A stretch of DNA of 64,000 nucleotides from QAMH01 sp900556425 (GTDB taxonomy: Bacteria; Actinomycetota; Coriobacteriia; Coriobacteriales; QAMH01), in the NCBI GenBank assembly GCA_902475535.1, contig CABRZR010000003.1, positions 1 through 64,000 on the forward strand, written 5' to 3'. This document shows positions 1 to 7,722 of this stretch, piece after piece (the stretch's first letter is position 1; every line of letters begins with the position of its first letter). The position numbers and the translations under genes are program-made. Under the pieces are notes generated by a model. The model had not been told where the DNA came from. It ran no database searches and saw nothing but the letters and a program-made list of their open reading frames with translations.

Positions 1-1408
1 TGTCGGGCTCGGGGTCGGTAGCGCCCGGCTTATCGGTGGCATCCGGATCATCTGGCACTGAAGGATCATCGGGGACTGTGGGGTTGGACGGTTCGTCGGG
101 GTCCGATGGTTCGTCGGGGTCCGATGGTTCGTCGGGGTCCGATGGCTGAGATGGATTGTCCGGGTCCATAGGCTTGGGGTCATCGGGTTTCTCGGGAGCT
201 GGCGTTATCTCAAACGAGAGGTCCCTCGTACCCGAGTAGGTTCCCATACCGGTCACGGTCACGCTATAGGTTCCGACGTTGATCGCGCTTTCGGGATAGG
301 TAATCGAGTAGTCCCTGCCCTCGACAAGCGTCCTGTCACCATGCTTGACCGTGACAGAGGGCCTCTTCTCGGTTCCATCGTACGTAAACTGCCTCTGGCT
401 CAACTCGATGGTCAGCCTATCAAGGGATATGTCGATCTCTTCCTTCGCGTATGTATCCGCAATGCCACGTCGCGACGACTCGATCTCACTGACCGCAAAC
501 CACTTTCTCTCGGCCACGGAGAACCAGTCCGCATGGCCGTTCACTTCGATGCGTGGCAAGCTGATATTCGTTGCCTTCGATGACACGCTGATATACGCAA
601 GCCTCCTGCAGCCTTCAAACATCAGGGAGCTGTTCAGCAGCCTGGATGTGTCGAACCCCGAGATATCGAGAGAGCTGAGTGACGAGCAGTTGTAGAACAT
701 GTAGTTCATGTCCGTCACCACTGAAGTGTCGAAACCGGACAGGTCGAGGGAAGCGAGCGACGAGCAGCCGGAAAACATCTCGCCCATGTTCGTCACCTGG
801 GAGGTTTTGATACCAGAGAGGTCAAGTGAGACTAGTGACGTACAGCTCCTGAACATGTTTCCCATGTCCGTCACGTTCGATGTGTCAAGTCCCGCAAGGT
901 TCAGGGCAGCAAGCGATGAGCACCCGGAAAACATCCTGTCCATTCTTCTCACCTGCGAGGTATCGAAAGCAGAGAGGTCCAAGGCGACAAGCGACGAGCA
1001 ACCGGAGAACATCTTGTCCATGCACATTACCTGCGAGGTGTCGAATCCCGAGAAATCGACAGACTCGAGCAATCCGAAGCCCGCAAAGAGCGCACCGCAT
1101 TCGACAGGGGCGGTGACCATTTCGCCTTCCGCATTCTTGACGAAGACGATGCGCTTCACGACCGCCTCGTATCCCTGCCAGGGAGACTCGCCGACCGTCT
1201 CGAAGCCCTCACCCGGATTCACGGTGAGAGTACCCGTATCATCGATGTGCCAGGTACACGTGCCCCAGTTGCCATCAGACGGCAACTGCGACTGCGCTGT
1301 CAACGGCGAGTCATTATTCTGCGGGATGGCGAGCGCAATTCCCGGGCACAGCGCCATCGTCAACGCGAACGTGAGAAGGGTGATTAAGATGCGATTGCCC
1401 TTGCGCAT
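1..1408 (-). CDS. BspA-like leucine-rich-repeat surface protein, C-terminus outside window
   Basis: The reading frame is open from an ATG at 1408 to the left edge, so about 469 residues are visible and the C-terminus is missing. A good Shine-Dalgarno (GGAGGTG, 6 nt before ATG) fixes the start. Residues 1-30 form a signal peptide (basic MRKGNR, then a hydrophobic stretch). The middle holds five tandem 26-residue repeats of the type MFSGCSSLASLDLSGFDTS, the DUF285/BspA repeat of secreted or wall-bound adhesins. Next comes an Ig-like/MBG-type domain with a motif like INVGTYSVTVTGMGTYSGT, then a long Pro/Asp/Ser-rich linker (PSDPDE repeats) that probably spans the wall before an anchor not seen here. 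The likely role is host or matrix attachment on the cell surface, which is inference from the family; the ligand is unknown. Confidence 0.85.
   Translation of the reverse strand, partial: MRKGNRILITLLTFALTMALCPGIALAIPQNNDSPLTAQSQLPSDGNWGTCTWHIDDTGTLTVNPGEGFETVGESPWQGYEAVVKRIVFVKNAEGEMVTAPVECGALFAGFGLLESVDFSGFDTSQVMCMDKMFSGCSSLVALDLSAFDTSQVRRMDRMFSGCSSLAALNLAGLDTSNVTDMGNMFRSCTSLVSLDLSGIKTSQVTNMGEMFSGCSSLASLDLSGFDTSVVTDMNYMFYNCSSLSSLDISGFDTSRLLNSSLMFEGCRRLAYISVSSKATNISLPRIEVNGHADWFSVAERKWFAVSEIESSRRGIADTYAKEEIDISLDRLTIELSQRQFTYDGTEKRPSVTVKHGDRTLVEGRDYSITYPESAINVGTYSVTVTGMGTYSGTRDLSFEITPAPEKPDDPKPMDPDNPSQPSDPDEPSDPDEPSDPDEPSNPTVPDDPSVPDDPDATDKPGATDPEPD
90..143 (-). repeat. Three exact 18-bp units coding a PSDPDE linker
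   Basis: Three identical 18-bp units (90-107, 108-125, 126-143) lie inside the surface protein gene and encode six-residue Pro-Ser-Asp-Pro-Asp-Glu repeats. Identity at DNA level suggests recent slippage expansion; the linker length may vary between strains. Confidence 0.9.
681..1070 (-). repeat. Five tandem 78-bp units encoding 26-residue LRRs
   Basis: Equivalent codons recur at 681, 759, 837, 915 and 993, an exact 78-bp period (26 codons). Each unit encodes the conserved MF..C.SL..LDLS.FDTS.V..M pattern. Units differ by several bases, so they are older than the 18-bp linker repeats. Confidence 0.9.
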
Positions 1409-1564
1409 GAAGCACCTCCAGGAAGCCGTGACCCATTCTGGGTAACTCGTCAAAGGTGTCATGAACGCTACCTTCTTCTTGGTTAGTTGCAATGGCCCTG
1501 TCTCAGTTTTGTCGCCAGCGCGTGCAACACCCCGGCAGAGGGCATGAGGGACGCAAGGTGGCGA

Positions 1565-1616
1565 GGATGAGATTTCTCGACTTTGCCGCCTTCGGCGGCT
1601 CCGCTCGAAATGACAG
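1565..1616 (+). repeat. 52-bp REP-like palindromic repeat, copy 1
   Basis: It is a copy of the sequence at 2513-2564 in the same orientation with one mismatch. Its core is the hairpin GCCGCCTTCGGCGGC. The reverse strand reads CATTTCGAGCGGAGCC, a pattern I recognise as a widespread dispersed bacterial repeat often mis-annotated as short peptides. Confidence 0.85.
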
Positions 1617-1675
1617 AGGGATGCGGCGCTTCGCGGCTTCGCTCGAAATAACGAAGAAGGTCATTTCGCTCGCAT
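1617..1675 (+). repeat. Degenerate tandem unit of the same REP-like family
   Basis: Directly after copy 1 the pattern recurs in reduced form (CTTCGCGGCTTCGCTCGAAAT, then TCATTTCGCTCGC), including another small hairpin. It looks like a decayed neighbouring unit of a compound repeat. Confidence 0.6.
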
Positions 1676-1677
1676 GG

Positions 1678-1704
1678 TATACTTAATGTTGTACATACAA
1701 CATT
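1678..1704 (+). promoter_or_regulatory. Putative promoter -10 and antitoxin operator
   Basis: A TATACT hexamer (1678-1683) is followed by a perfect 8-bp inverted repeat, AATGTTGT (1685-1692) and ACAACATT (1697-1704), with a 4-bp spacer. The repeat sits at the expected transcription start, just before a GGAG ribosome site (1706-1709) and the antitoxin ATG. Such a site would let a RelB/DinJ-type dimer repress its own operon; this is inferred from position and symmetry. Confidence 0.65.
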
Positions 1705-1714
1705 TGGAGTATTT

Positions 1715-2023
1715 ATGACAGACGCAATGGTCACAGGAAGGATGTCGCAAGCGAAGAAGCAGGCGGGTACCCGTGTGCTTCAGTCACTGGGCATGAGTGC
1801 ATCGCAAGCCATCAACCAGCTCTATGACTTTCTCATCTCACGAGAGACGACGCCCTTCAAAGATGCCGCAGAGACACCGGCAAGTGGCGCGCAGCTCAAT
1901 GAAGCCCTCACCTTCGTTCGATCCATCCCGCGAGAAACCCAGTTCACGCATATGAACGATGCGGAGATAAAGCGCAGCAAGCTCGCAGCCCGTGGTTTCA
2001 TCCCGAGTATGGGCGGTGATTAA
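1715..2023 (+). CDS. RelB/DinJ-family antitoxin
   Basis: A 102-residue protein with an N-terminal ribbon-helix-helix region resembling RelB/DinJ (ALQ/VLQSLGMSASQAINQLYDF pattern in residues 25-45), which binds DNA as a dimer. The C-terminal half is likely the disordered toxin-neutralising part. It starts 5 nt after GGAG and ends 3 nt before the PIN toxin gene, the standard toxin-antitoxin layout. RelB/DinJ antitoxins usually pair with RelE/YafQ ribonucleases, so the PIN partner is a less common combination. Confidence 0.8.
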   Translation: MTDAMVTGRMSQAKKQAGTRVLQSLGMSASQAINQLYDFLISRETTPFKDAAETPASGAQLNEALTFVRSIPRETQFTHMNDAEIKRSKLAARGFIPSMGGD

Positions 2024-2026
2024 GGG

Positions 2027-2503
2027 ATGCTTGCAAACACGCGCTTCGTCGTGGACACAAACGTCCTTATCGACTACCTCGCCAAACGAGAGCCCTTCAA
2101 CGACAAAGCTGAGCTGCTCATGGCTTTAGGCTGCATTAACGAGTTCGAGCTCTGGATTGGCACATCGCAGATTACCGACCTCATCTACGTCATTACTGAT
2201 GGCGGCAAGCCCTCACTCGCAGAATACGCCCAAGAGACGATGCGCGCCCTGAAAAGAATGCTGCGCGTATACGCGACGGATGCCGAAGACTACGACAACG
2301 TTGCCCGATGTTCCTTTGAAGACCTCGAGGATGCGTTTGTGTTTCAGACAGCGCTCAAGGTCAATGCCGACGCCATCATCACACGGGACAAGTCAGGGTT
2401 CGTTCACTCATCGGTAAAGATATTCAGCTGCGACGAGCTATTCGAGCGGCTCGCCAAGGAGCAGGGCATTGACTACGTCGAAATCTCGGGAGCTTTCGAT
2501 TAA
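2027..2503 (+). CDS. PIN-domain toxin (putative ribonuclease)
   Basis: 158 residues matching the PIN fold: FVVDTNVLIDYL at the N-terminus (D10, N12), a central acidic segment EDLEDAFVFQTAL and a C-terminal ADAIITRDKSGF. These supply the acidic residues that bind metal in PIN nucleases. It directly follows the RelB-like antitoxin (stop-to-start gap 3 nt) and is almost certainly its toxin, probably cutting RNA. Start is the ATG at 2027, although the AAGGG before it is unusually close; translational coupling to the antitoxin may help. The whole cassette is bracketed by direct copies of a 52-bp repeat. Confidence 0.82.
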   Translation: MLANTRFVVDTNVLIDYLAKREPFNDKAELLMALGCINEFELWIGTSQITDLIYVITDGGKPSLAEYAQETMRALKRMLRVYATDAEDYDNVARCSFEDLEDAFVFQTALKVNADAIITRDKSGFVHSSVKIFSCDELFERLAKEQGIDYVEISGAFD

Positions 2504-2512
2504 GAACATGAA

Positions 2513-2564
2513 GGATGAGATTTCTCGACTTCGCCGCCTTCGGCGGCTCCGCTCGAAATGACAG
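2513..2564 (+). repeat. 52-bp REP-like palindromic repeat, copy 2
   Basis: Same orientation as 1565-1616 with a single T/C difference. It lies between the toxin stop and the ligA stop (2567), so it could act as a hairpin terminator for the convergent genes. Confidence 0.85.
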
Positions 2565-2566
2565 TC

Positions 2567-4750
2567 CTACGCCGGGACCTCACCAGTGTCGATAATCTGC
2601 ACGAGCGCGTCCTCGTCAAGCACGGGAATCCCCAGCTCCTCGGCCTTGCGCAGCTTGCTGCCCGCACCGGGACCGGCCACCACGTACGAGGTCTTCTTGC
2701 TCACGCTGCCGCTCGTCTTGGCACCGTACTCGCGCAGCAGCTCTTCAGCCGTCGTGCGATCGTAGCGCTCGAGCGAACCGGTGAGCACGAAGGTGAGGCC
2801 GGCAAGCGTTTGCGGCTTGGCATCGCTTTCGTCGATGGCCATCTGCAGGCCCACCTCGCGCAGGCGCTCGATGAGGTCGCGGTTGTCCTGCGTGTCGAAG
2901 AACTCGCGGATACCCTCGGCCACCACCTCGCCTATGCCATCTACCTGGCATAGCTGCGGTTCGCTCGCATCCATGAGGGCGTCCATGGTCTTGAACGCCT
3001 TGGCCAGGGCCTCGGCCGTCGTCTTGCCGATATTGCGAATGCCGATGGCGAAGAGCAGGTTCTCGAAGGGACGCTGCTTGGATGCCTCGATTTGCTCGAT
3101 GGCCTTGGTGGCGTTCTTCTGGCCAAAGACACGCGGAGAGCCGTCCTTCTTCTCCTCGCCCGTGGCGACGTCGGCGAGCGTGTCGACATCGAGCTTGTAG
3201 AAGTCCACGGCATCCTTGAGCAAGCCGGTCGCGATGAGATTCTCGATGATCTTGGTGCCCAGGCCGTCGATGTCCATGGCACCACGAGACACCCAATGCT
3301 CCAGACGCGTCTGGAGCTGGGCCGGGCACTCGGTGCTGTCGCAGCGCAGGAAGGCCCCGTCGCGGAACACGGGCGAGCCGCAGCTCGGACAGACGCTCGG
3401 AACCGGCGGCACCTGGGCATCGGGCGGACGCAAATCCATGACCGCTCCGACGACCTCGGGGATGACGTCTCCGGCCTTGTGGATGATGATGGTGTCGCCG
3501 ATGCGCACGTCCTTGCGGGCGAGCTCGTCGTAGTTGTGCAGCGTCGCACGCGAGACGACCGAGCCGTCCACCGTCGTGGGATCGAACTCCGCCACGGGCG
3601 TGAGCACGCCGGTGCGTCCCACCTGCACGGCGATGTTGCGCAGGATGGTGGTCTTCTCCTCGGGCGGGAACTTGAAGGCGATGGCCCAGCGCGGTGCCTT
3701 GGCGGTAAAGCCGAGCTCGGCCTGGATGGCGAAGTCATCGACCTTCACGACGACGCCGTCGATGTCGTAATCGAGGTCGCCGCGATGTTCCAGGGCGTTC
3801 TTGCAGAACTCGTGCACCGCGGCCTCACTGTCCACGACGCGGATGTTGGGATTGACCGTGAAGCCCGCCGTGCGCAGCCATTCCAGGAACTCGTACTGGC
3901 TTTCCACGTCAAGCTGCGTGGTCTCGGCGATGGCGTAGATGAAGGTGGCCAGATCGCGCTCGGCCGTGATGGTCGAATCCTTCTGGCGCAGAGAGCCCGC
4001 CGCGGCATTGCGGCAGTTGGCGAAGCTCTTCTTGAGTGCGAGCTTTCGTCCCGTGCGCTCACCGGCATCGATCTCCGCGTTGTAGAGCATGATCTCGTCG
4101 TTCTCGAGGCTGATGGCGTCGTTGAGGCGCTCGAAGGAGGAACGGGGCATGTAGACCTCGCCGCGCACCTCGATGGGTTGCGAAAAGCCCATGGCGCCAC
4201 TCTCGATGGAAAGATGCTTGGGGACGTCCTTGACCTGCATGATGTTTGCCGTCACGTTCTCGCCCACGCTGCCATCGCCGCGCGTGGCGGCTCGCACGAG
4301 CGTGCCGCGCTCGTAGGTGAGTGCGATGGAGGAGCCATCGATCTTGAGCTCGCAGCAATAGGACAGGCTATGGCCCACTGCCTCGCGCGTGCGGCGCAGC
4401 CATTCGTCAAGCTCGTCCAGGTCCATCGCATCATCGAGCGAGTACATGCGGTGCTGATGCTCGGCCGGCGTGAACTGCTCGGCCACGCCGCCGCCGACGG
4501 TTTGGGTGGGCGAATCGGCCATCTTCAGCTGTGGGTAGCGCCCCTCGAGCTCGGCAAGCTCGCGATTGAGCGAATCATAGACCGCATCGGAAAGCTCGGG
4601 GGCATCCTCGAGGTAGTACTGGTCGCGGGCCCTCTGTAGCGTCGCGCGCAGCTCGTTGACGCGTTCGACGGCATCTGCCGGTGCGTCGGCCGGCGTATCG
4701 TTTATCAAATCGAAGAGATTATCTTGCGAAGGGGCATCCTCTGCGGCCAT
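2567..4750 (-). CDS. ligA: NAD-dependent DNA ligase LigA
   Basis: 727 residues with full LigA architecture. The N-terminal Ia domain binds NAD, followed by the adenylation domain with catalytic lysine K136 in CELKIDGSS (KxDG motif). Then come an OB domain, a four-cysteine zinc finger (CPSC...CDSTECP), helix-hairpin-helix repeats and a C-terminal BRCT domain beginning near TLAGLTFVLTGSLERYDR. It seals nicks during replication and repair. It lies 65 nt downstream of aroE, and a TATAGA hexamer in the gap could be a separate -10. Start is the ATG at 4750 with GAGGAAGG upstream. It ends next to the repeat that closes the toxin-antitoxin cassette. Confidence 0.97.
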   Translation of the reverse strand: MAAEDAPSQDNLFDLINDTPADAPADAVERVNELRATLQRARDQYYLEDAPELSDAVYDSLNRELAELEGRYPQLKMADSPTQTVGGGVAEQFTPAEHQHRMYSLDDAMDLDELDEWLRRTREAVGHSLSYCCELKIDGSSIALTYERGTLVRAATRGDGSVGENVTANIMQVKDVPKHLSIESGAMGFSQPIEVRGEVYMPRSSFERLNDAISLENDEIMLYNAEIDAGERTGRKLALKKSFANCRNAAAGSLRQKDSTITAERDLATFIYAIAETTQLDVESQYEFLEWLRTAGFTVNPNIRVVDSEAAVHEFCKNALEHRGDLDYDIDGVVVKVDDFAIQAELGFTAKAPRWAIAFKFPPEEKTTILRNIAVQVGRTGVLTPVAEFDPTTVDGSVVSRATLHNYDELARKDVRIGDTIIIHKAGDVIPEVVGAVMDLRPPDAQVPPVPSVCPSCGSPVFRDGAFLRCDSTECPAQLQTRLEHWVSRGAMDIDGLGTKIIENLIATGLLKDAVDFYKLDVDTLADVATGEEKKDGSPRVFGQKNATKAIEQIEASKQRPFENLLFAIGIRNIGKTTAEALAKAFKTMDALMDASEPQLCQVDGIGEVVAEGIREFFDTQDNRDLIERLREVGLQMAIDESDAKPQTLAGLTFVLTGSLERYDRTTAEELLREYGAKTSGSVSKKTSYVVAGPGAGSKLRKAEELGIPVLDEDALVQIIDTGEVPA

Positions 4751-4815
4751 TTCACATTCGCCTTCCTCGTGAAATCATCAAACTCATCTATAGACTAGCG
4801 TACCAGGGACCCGTG

Positions 4816-5700
4816 TCATGCAATGGCATGCAGGGCCGCATGGCGCATGATATCGCGATCGACCTCGACGGGGAGCGCCATGGCATCGGCCCATATCTCC
4901 ACCGAGAGCGCCGCCTGCTCGACGAGCATCTCCAAACCATCCATGCAAGTTGCACCCTGACGCCCGGCACCGGCAAGAAGCGCCGTCTCGCCATGGCCGT
5001 ACACGGTATCGAGGACGACCTGACCTTCGTGCAGCAGGCCCGTATCGACGATGGCCTCGTCGTCCGGAGCCATGCCGCGCGGTGTCGCGTCGACGATGAC
5101 ATCGACCTGCGGGATGAGCGCCTCGACACACGAGTAGTCCCTTCCATGCAGGACGGCTGCCTCGGATGGGTCAACGCTCGTCCTCATGCGGTTCACGCAA
5201 GACAGTGCCTTTGCCTCGTCGCGTGAGAGAAGCGTGACCTCGGCAGCACCCGCCTGCGCGGACGCGGTGGCAATGGCAAGGGATGTCGGGCCCGTGCCGC
5301 ATATGAGCACGCGGGCATCCGCGAGTGGTTTGCCCGTCACGCGCTCGATGGCACGCACGGCGCCAAGGCCATCGGTATTGTACGCGCACAGCTTGAGGTC
5401 CTCGTCGCGCACGAGCACATTTGCGCCACCTGCCGCGACGACGGCGGCATCGGCGAAGTCGGCGTTATCGAAGGCAAGCTTCTTCCAGGGCATCGTGATG
5501 TTCATGCCCCGGTAACGCCCGGTACGCACGAGATTGATCTGCTCGCGTGCATCTTGCGCGTTCTCGCAGCGCACCGCGCTATAGTGCCAGCGCGAGAAGG
5601 GCCACTTCACTTTGCCGAGCTCCTGGTACAGCGCGTTGTGCATTGCCGGAGAAAGCGAATGGGCCACGGGGTCGCCGATGAGAACGAACTCGGGACTCAT
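4816..5700 (-). CDS. aroE: Shikimate dehydrogenase
   Basis: 294 residues, the usual AroE length. It reduces 3-dehydroshikimate to shikimate with NADPH in aromatic amino acid synthesis. Visible motifs are GDPVAHSLSPAMHN (substrate binding serines), NITMPWKK carrying the catalytic lysine, YNTDGLG carrying the catalytic aspartate, and a Rossmann glycine motif VLICGTGPTS. Its ATG overlaps the stop of the upstream HAD phosphatase gene as ATGA (5697-5700), so the two are translationally coupled. It is the only shikimate-pathway gene in the window. Confidence 0.95.
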   Translation of the reverse strand: MSPEFVLIGDPVAHSLSPAMHNALYQELGKVKWPFSRWHYSAVRCENAQDAREQINLVRTGRYRGMNITMPWKKLAFDNADFADAAVVAAGGANVLVRDEDLKLCAYNTDGLGAVRAIERVTGKPLADARVLICGTGPTSLAIATASAQAGAAEVTLLSRDEAKALSCVNRMRTSVDPSEAAVLHGRDYSCVEALIPQVDVIVDATPRGMAPDDEAIVDTGLLHEGQVVLDTVYGHGETALLAGAGRQGATCMDGLEMLVEQAALSVEIWADAMALPVEVDRDIMRHAALHAIA

Positions 5701-6200
5701 GAAGCGCTCCCGATGGCTCGCATGCCATGCACGGCCCTACGGTCGAGCATGCGCAGAAAATGCGTGTGCAGCGGATCTGCCCCGGATTGCGGGACGACGA
5801 GAATGGCGTCCATCCCCACGCGATGCGCCCCCAGGACATCCGTATACGATTGGTCACCGATCATGACGGCCTGATCGCAGGCGACGCCAAGCATCGCGCA
5901 AGCCTGCACGTAACCACGCGCGAAGGGCTTCTTCGCGTTGCGCACGAGGGGAATATCGAGCGTACGTGCCGCCTCGAGCGTGCGCTTGCGCACGCTATTG
6001 GAGACGAGCGCCACGCCAAGACCGACGTCCTTGAGCGACCGCACCCAGGCGATGGCCTCGGGCGAGAGCTCGGACGTGCCGCGCGGCTGCAAGGTATTGT
6101 CGAGATCGAGCAGCACCGCGCGATACCCGCGCTCGACAAGCGCGTTCGGCTCGATGTCGAGCACGGACACGTAATACGCATCTGGCCTCATGCCCAGCAT
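5697..6200 (-). CDS. YqeG-family HAD phosphatase
   Basis: 167 residues of the YqeG/HAD-IIIA type. The nucleophile motif is LLDLDNTLQPRG (DxDxT), followed by a Ser motif (LVSNS), a lysine in RNAKKPFARG and the C-terminal acidic motif MIGDQSYTDVLGA. Members are presumed phosphatases; in Firmicutes yqeG sits beside yqeH and aroE. Start at 6200, 3 nt after the mltG stop, though the ATG at 6191 is also possible. It overlaps aroE by four bases. Substrate unknown. Confidence 0.88.
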   Translation of the reverse strand: MLGMRPDAYYVSVLDIEPNALVERGYRAVLLDLDNTLQPRGTSELSPEAIAWVRSLKDVGLGVALVSNSVRKRTLEAARTLDIPLVRNAKKPFARGYVQACAMLGVACDQAVMIGDQSYTDVLGAHRVGMDAILVVPQSGADPLHTHFLRMLDRRAVHGMRAIGSAS

Positions 6201-6203
6201 CGC

Positions 6204-7286
6204 CTAGTCACCGTACTGCGCCCAGGCGGCGTTGAAATCGGCATCGTTGTTGAAGAACATCGTCTTCCCCTCCCTATTGGAGAAGAAGAAGTACAGGTAG
6301 TCCACGTCGGCGGGACTTGCCGCGGCCTGGATGGTCGACACGGAGGGATTGCATATGGGACCTGCGGGCAAGCCAAAGTGGCTTGGGTTGCGCGTGTTGT
6401 AGGGGCTGTCGCTCGCCAAATCGGCAGCCGTGAGCTCCTCGGTCATGTCCTTGCCCACGGCGTAATAGGTGGTCACATCGCTGCCCAAGGTGATGCCGTC
6501 ACGCAGACGATTGTAGAAGACGGCGGCGATGGGGGCCTTGTCGCTTTCGGCCTGGTACTCCTTCTCGACCATGGAGGCAAGCGTCACCACATCGTAGAGC
6601 GTGAGGTTCTTCGAGGTGGCGTAGCTCATGTCAACGGTGGCGATCTGCGCGGCAAACTGGTCGAGCATCATGCGGATGATATCGTCAGCCGTGGCCGCAG
6701 GGTCGACGCGATAGGTGTCCGGATACAGGAAGCCCTCCATCGAGTTGTTATACACGCCTTCGAGGAAGGGATAATCGGCAACATAGTCAGAGGCCTTCTG
6801 CGTCTGCGCGTAAAAGTCCTCGGCGTCTATGCCGCAGGTCGATTCGACCTTATCGGCAATCTGACGCAGATTGAAGCCCTCGGGGATGACAAGCTGTCTG
6901 CCCGTCTGGCCATTGGCAAGCATCTTGATGATGTTATCGAGGTCATCGCCGCCGATCATCACGTAGGAGCCCGATTGCAGACTCGCAGCCTGGTTGAGCT
7001 GTTTGACGCGATTCGTGAAGGCGTTCGCGGAGCCGATGACGCCATCATCGACGAGTATCGAGGCGATCTTGTCGGTCGAGGAGCCGGCGGGAATCACGAC
7101 CGTGATTTCCTCACCCTGCTTCACCTCGCCCGTCTTGTCGCCAAAGAAGTTCTGGTAAGCAAAGAAGCAGGCGATGATAGCGAGGACAATGACTACGATC
7201 AGGCCGATGATGAGTCCGCGTTTGCGCGACTTTCCCTTGCGCTTCTCCGTGTAGTTTGACGGTGCATAATGCTGACCCTGGGTCAT
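6204..7286 (-). CDS. mltG: Endolytic murein transglycosylase MltG
   Basis: 360 residues: a basic cytoplasmic N-terminus (EKRKGKSRKRG), a single transmembrane helix at about residues 24-45, a LysM-like subdomain, then the YceG/MltG catalytic domain. The catalytic glutamate lies in ASMVEKEYQ, and the conserved SPYNTRNPSHFGLPAGPI motif follows. MltG cleaves nascent glycan strands at the membrane and sets their length. Its ATG overlaps the ruvX stop as ATGA. The alaS-ruvX-mltG order is a familiar actinobacterial and firmicute arrangement. Confidence 0.95.
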   Translation of the reverse strand: MTQGQHYAPSNYTEKRKGKSRKRGLIIGLIVVIVLAIIACFFAYQNFFGDKTGEVKQGEEITVVIPAGSSTDKIASILVDDGVIGSANAFTNRVKQLNQAASLQSGSYVMIGGDDLDNIIKMLANGQTGRQLVIPEGFNLRQIADKVESTCGIDAEDFYAQTQKASDYVADYPFLEGVYNNSMEGFLYPDTYRVDPAATADDIIRMMLDQFAAQIATVDMSYATSKNLTLYDVVTLASMVEKEYQAESDKAPIAAVFYNRLRDGITLGSDVTTYYAVGKDMTEELTAADLASDSPYNTRNPSHFGLPAGPICNPSVSTIQAAASPADVDYLYFFFSNREGKTMFFNNDADFNAAWAQYGD

Positions 7287-7714
7287 CGTTCCTCCATCTT
7301 GTACTCACTATTCGCGGCAAGCCAGGTCTCGAGAAAGAGCGAGGCAGCCACGCTGTCGATCTTGCCGCGCATCTCGCGCTCGGAAAGCCCTTGCGCGCGA
7401 AGCACGCGCTTTGCCTCCGCACTGCTCAGGCGCTCGTCGGCAAACTCGAGCGGCACGCCGCAGCTTTGCGCGATGCGCTCGGCAAGCTCACGAATACGCG
7501 CCGCTTGCTGGCCCGTAGCCCCCCGCATGGTCTTGGGAAGACCGCAGACGAGCAGATCCGGCTCGTTATCCTGCACGAGCATGCGCCAGGGTTGCGCGTT
7601 GTCAATCACCTCTTGGGCATTCATGACCCGCAGCGGCATGGCAAGGCCCGTCGTCGTATCGGCAACGGCAACGCCGATACGCTTCTCCCCTATGTCAAGT
7701 CCCAGGACTCGCAT
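7283..7714 (-). CDS. ruvX: Putative Holliday junction resolvase / pre-16S rRNA nuclease RuvX (YqgF)
   Basis: 143 residues with an RNase H-like fold. Acidic catalytic positions are visible in GLDIGEKRIGVA, in the FADERLSS segment and in the C-terminal DSVAASLFLETWL. YqgF proteins are required for 5' maturation of 16S rRNA and are also described as Holliday junction resolvases. The gene lies 8 nt after alaS and overlaps mltG by four bases, so it is part of an alaS-ruvX-mltG-yqeG-aroE transcript. Confidence 0.93.
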   Translation of the reverse strand: MRVLGLDIGEKRIGVAVADTTTGLAMPLRVMNAQEVIDNAQPWRMLVQDNEPDLLVCGLPKTMRGATGQQAARIRELAERIAQSCGVPLEFADERLSSAEAKRVLRAQGLSEREMRGKIDSVAASLFLETWLAANSEYKMEER

Positions 7715-7722
7715 ACGTACGG

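Larger units (their letters stand above)
1409..1714. other. Divergent intergenic region with REP-like repeats
   Basis: This 306-bp stretch separates the minus-strand surface protein from the plus-strand toxin-antitoxin pair. It carries a 52-bp palindromic repeat (1565-1616), a degenerate second unit after it, a possible promoter -10 (TATACT, 1678-1683) and an inverted-repeat operator. Short open frames here translate the repeat itself (FERSREA-like peptides) and are not considered genes. Confidence 0.7.

Noticed and set aside
90..1070. Regular repeats near the left edge as a possible CRISPR array
   Set aside because: The 18-bp and 78-bp repeats are in-frame coding repeats of a surface protein, with no unique spacers and no cas genes.
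1483..1734. Small open frames over the REP-like repeat (FERSREA peptides)
   Set aside because: They are translations of a dispersed palindromic repeat and recur wherever the repeat does; no ribosome sites.
3092..4639. Long open frame opposite ligA, and similar frames opposite alaS, lepA, dnaJ, ftsI and the acyl-CoA ligases
   Set aside because: They are antisense shadows of clearly conserved genes in GC-rich DNA, have skewed Arg/Ala/Gly/His-rich composition and no family features.
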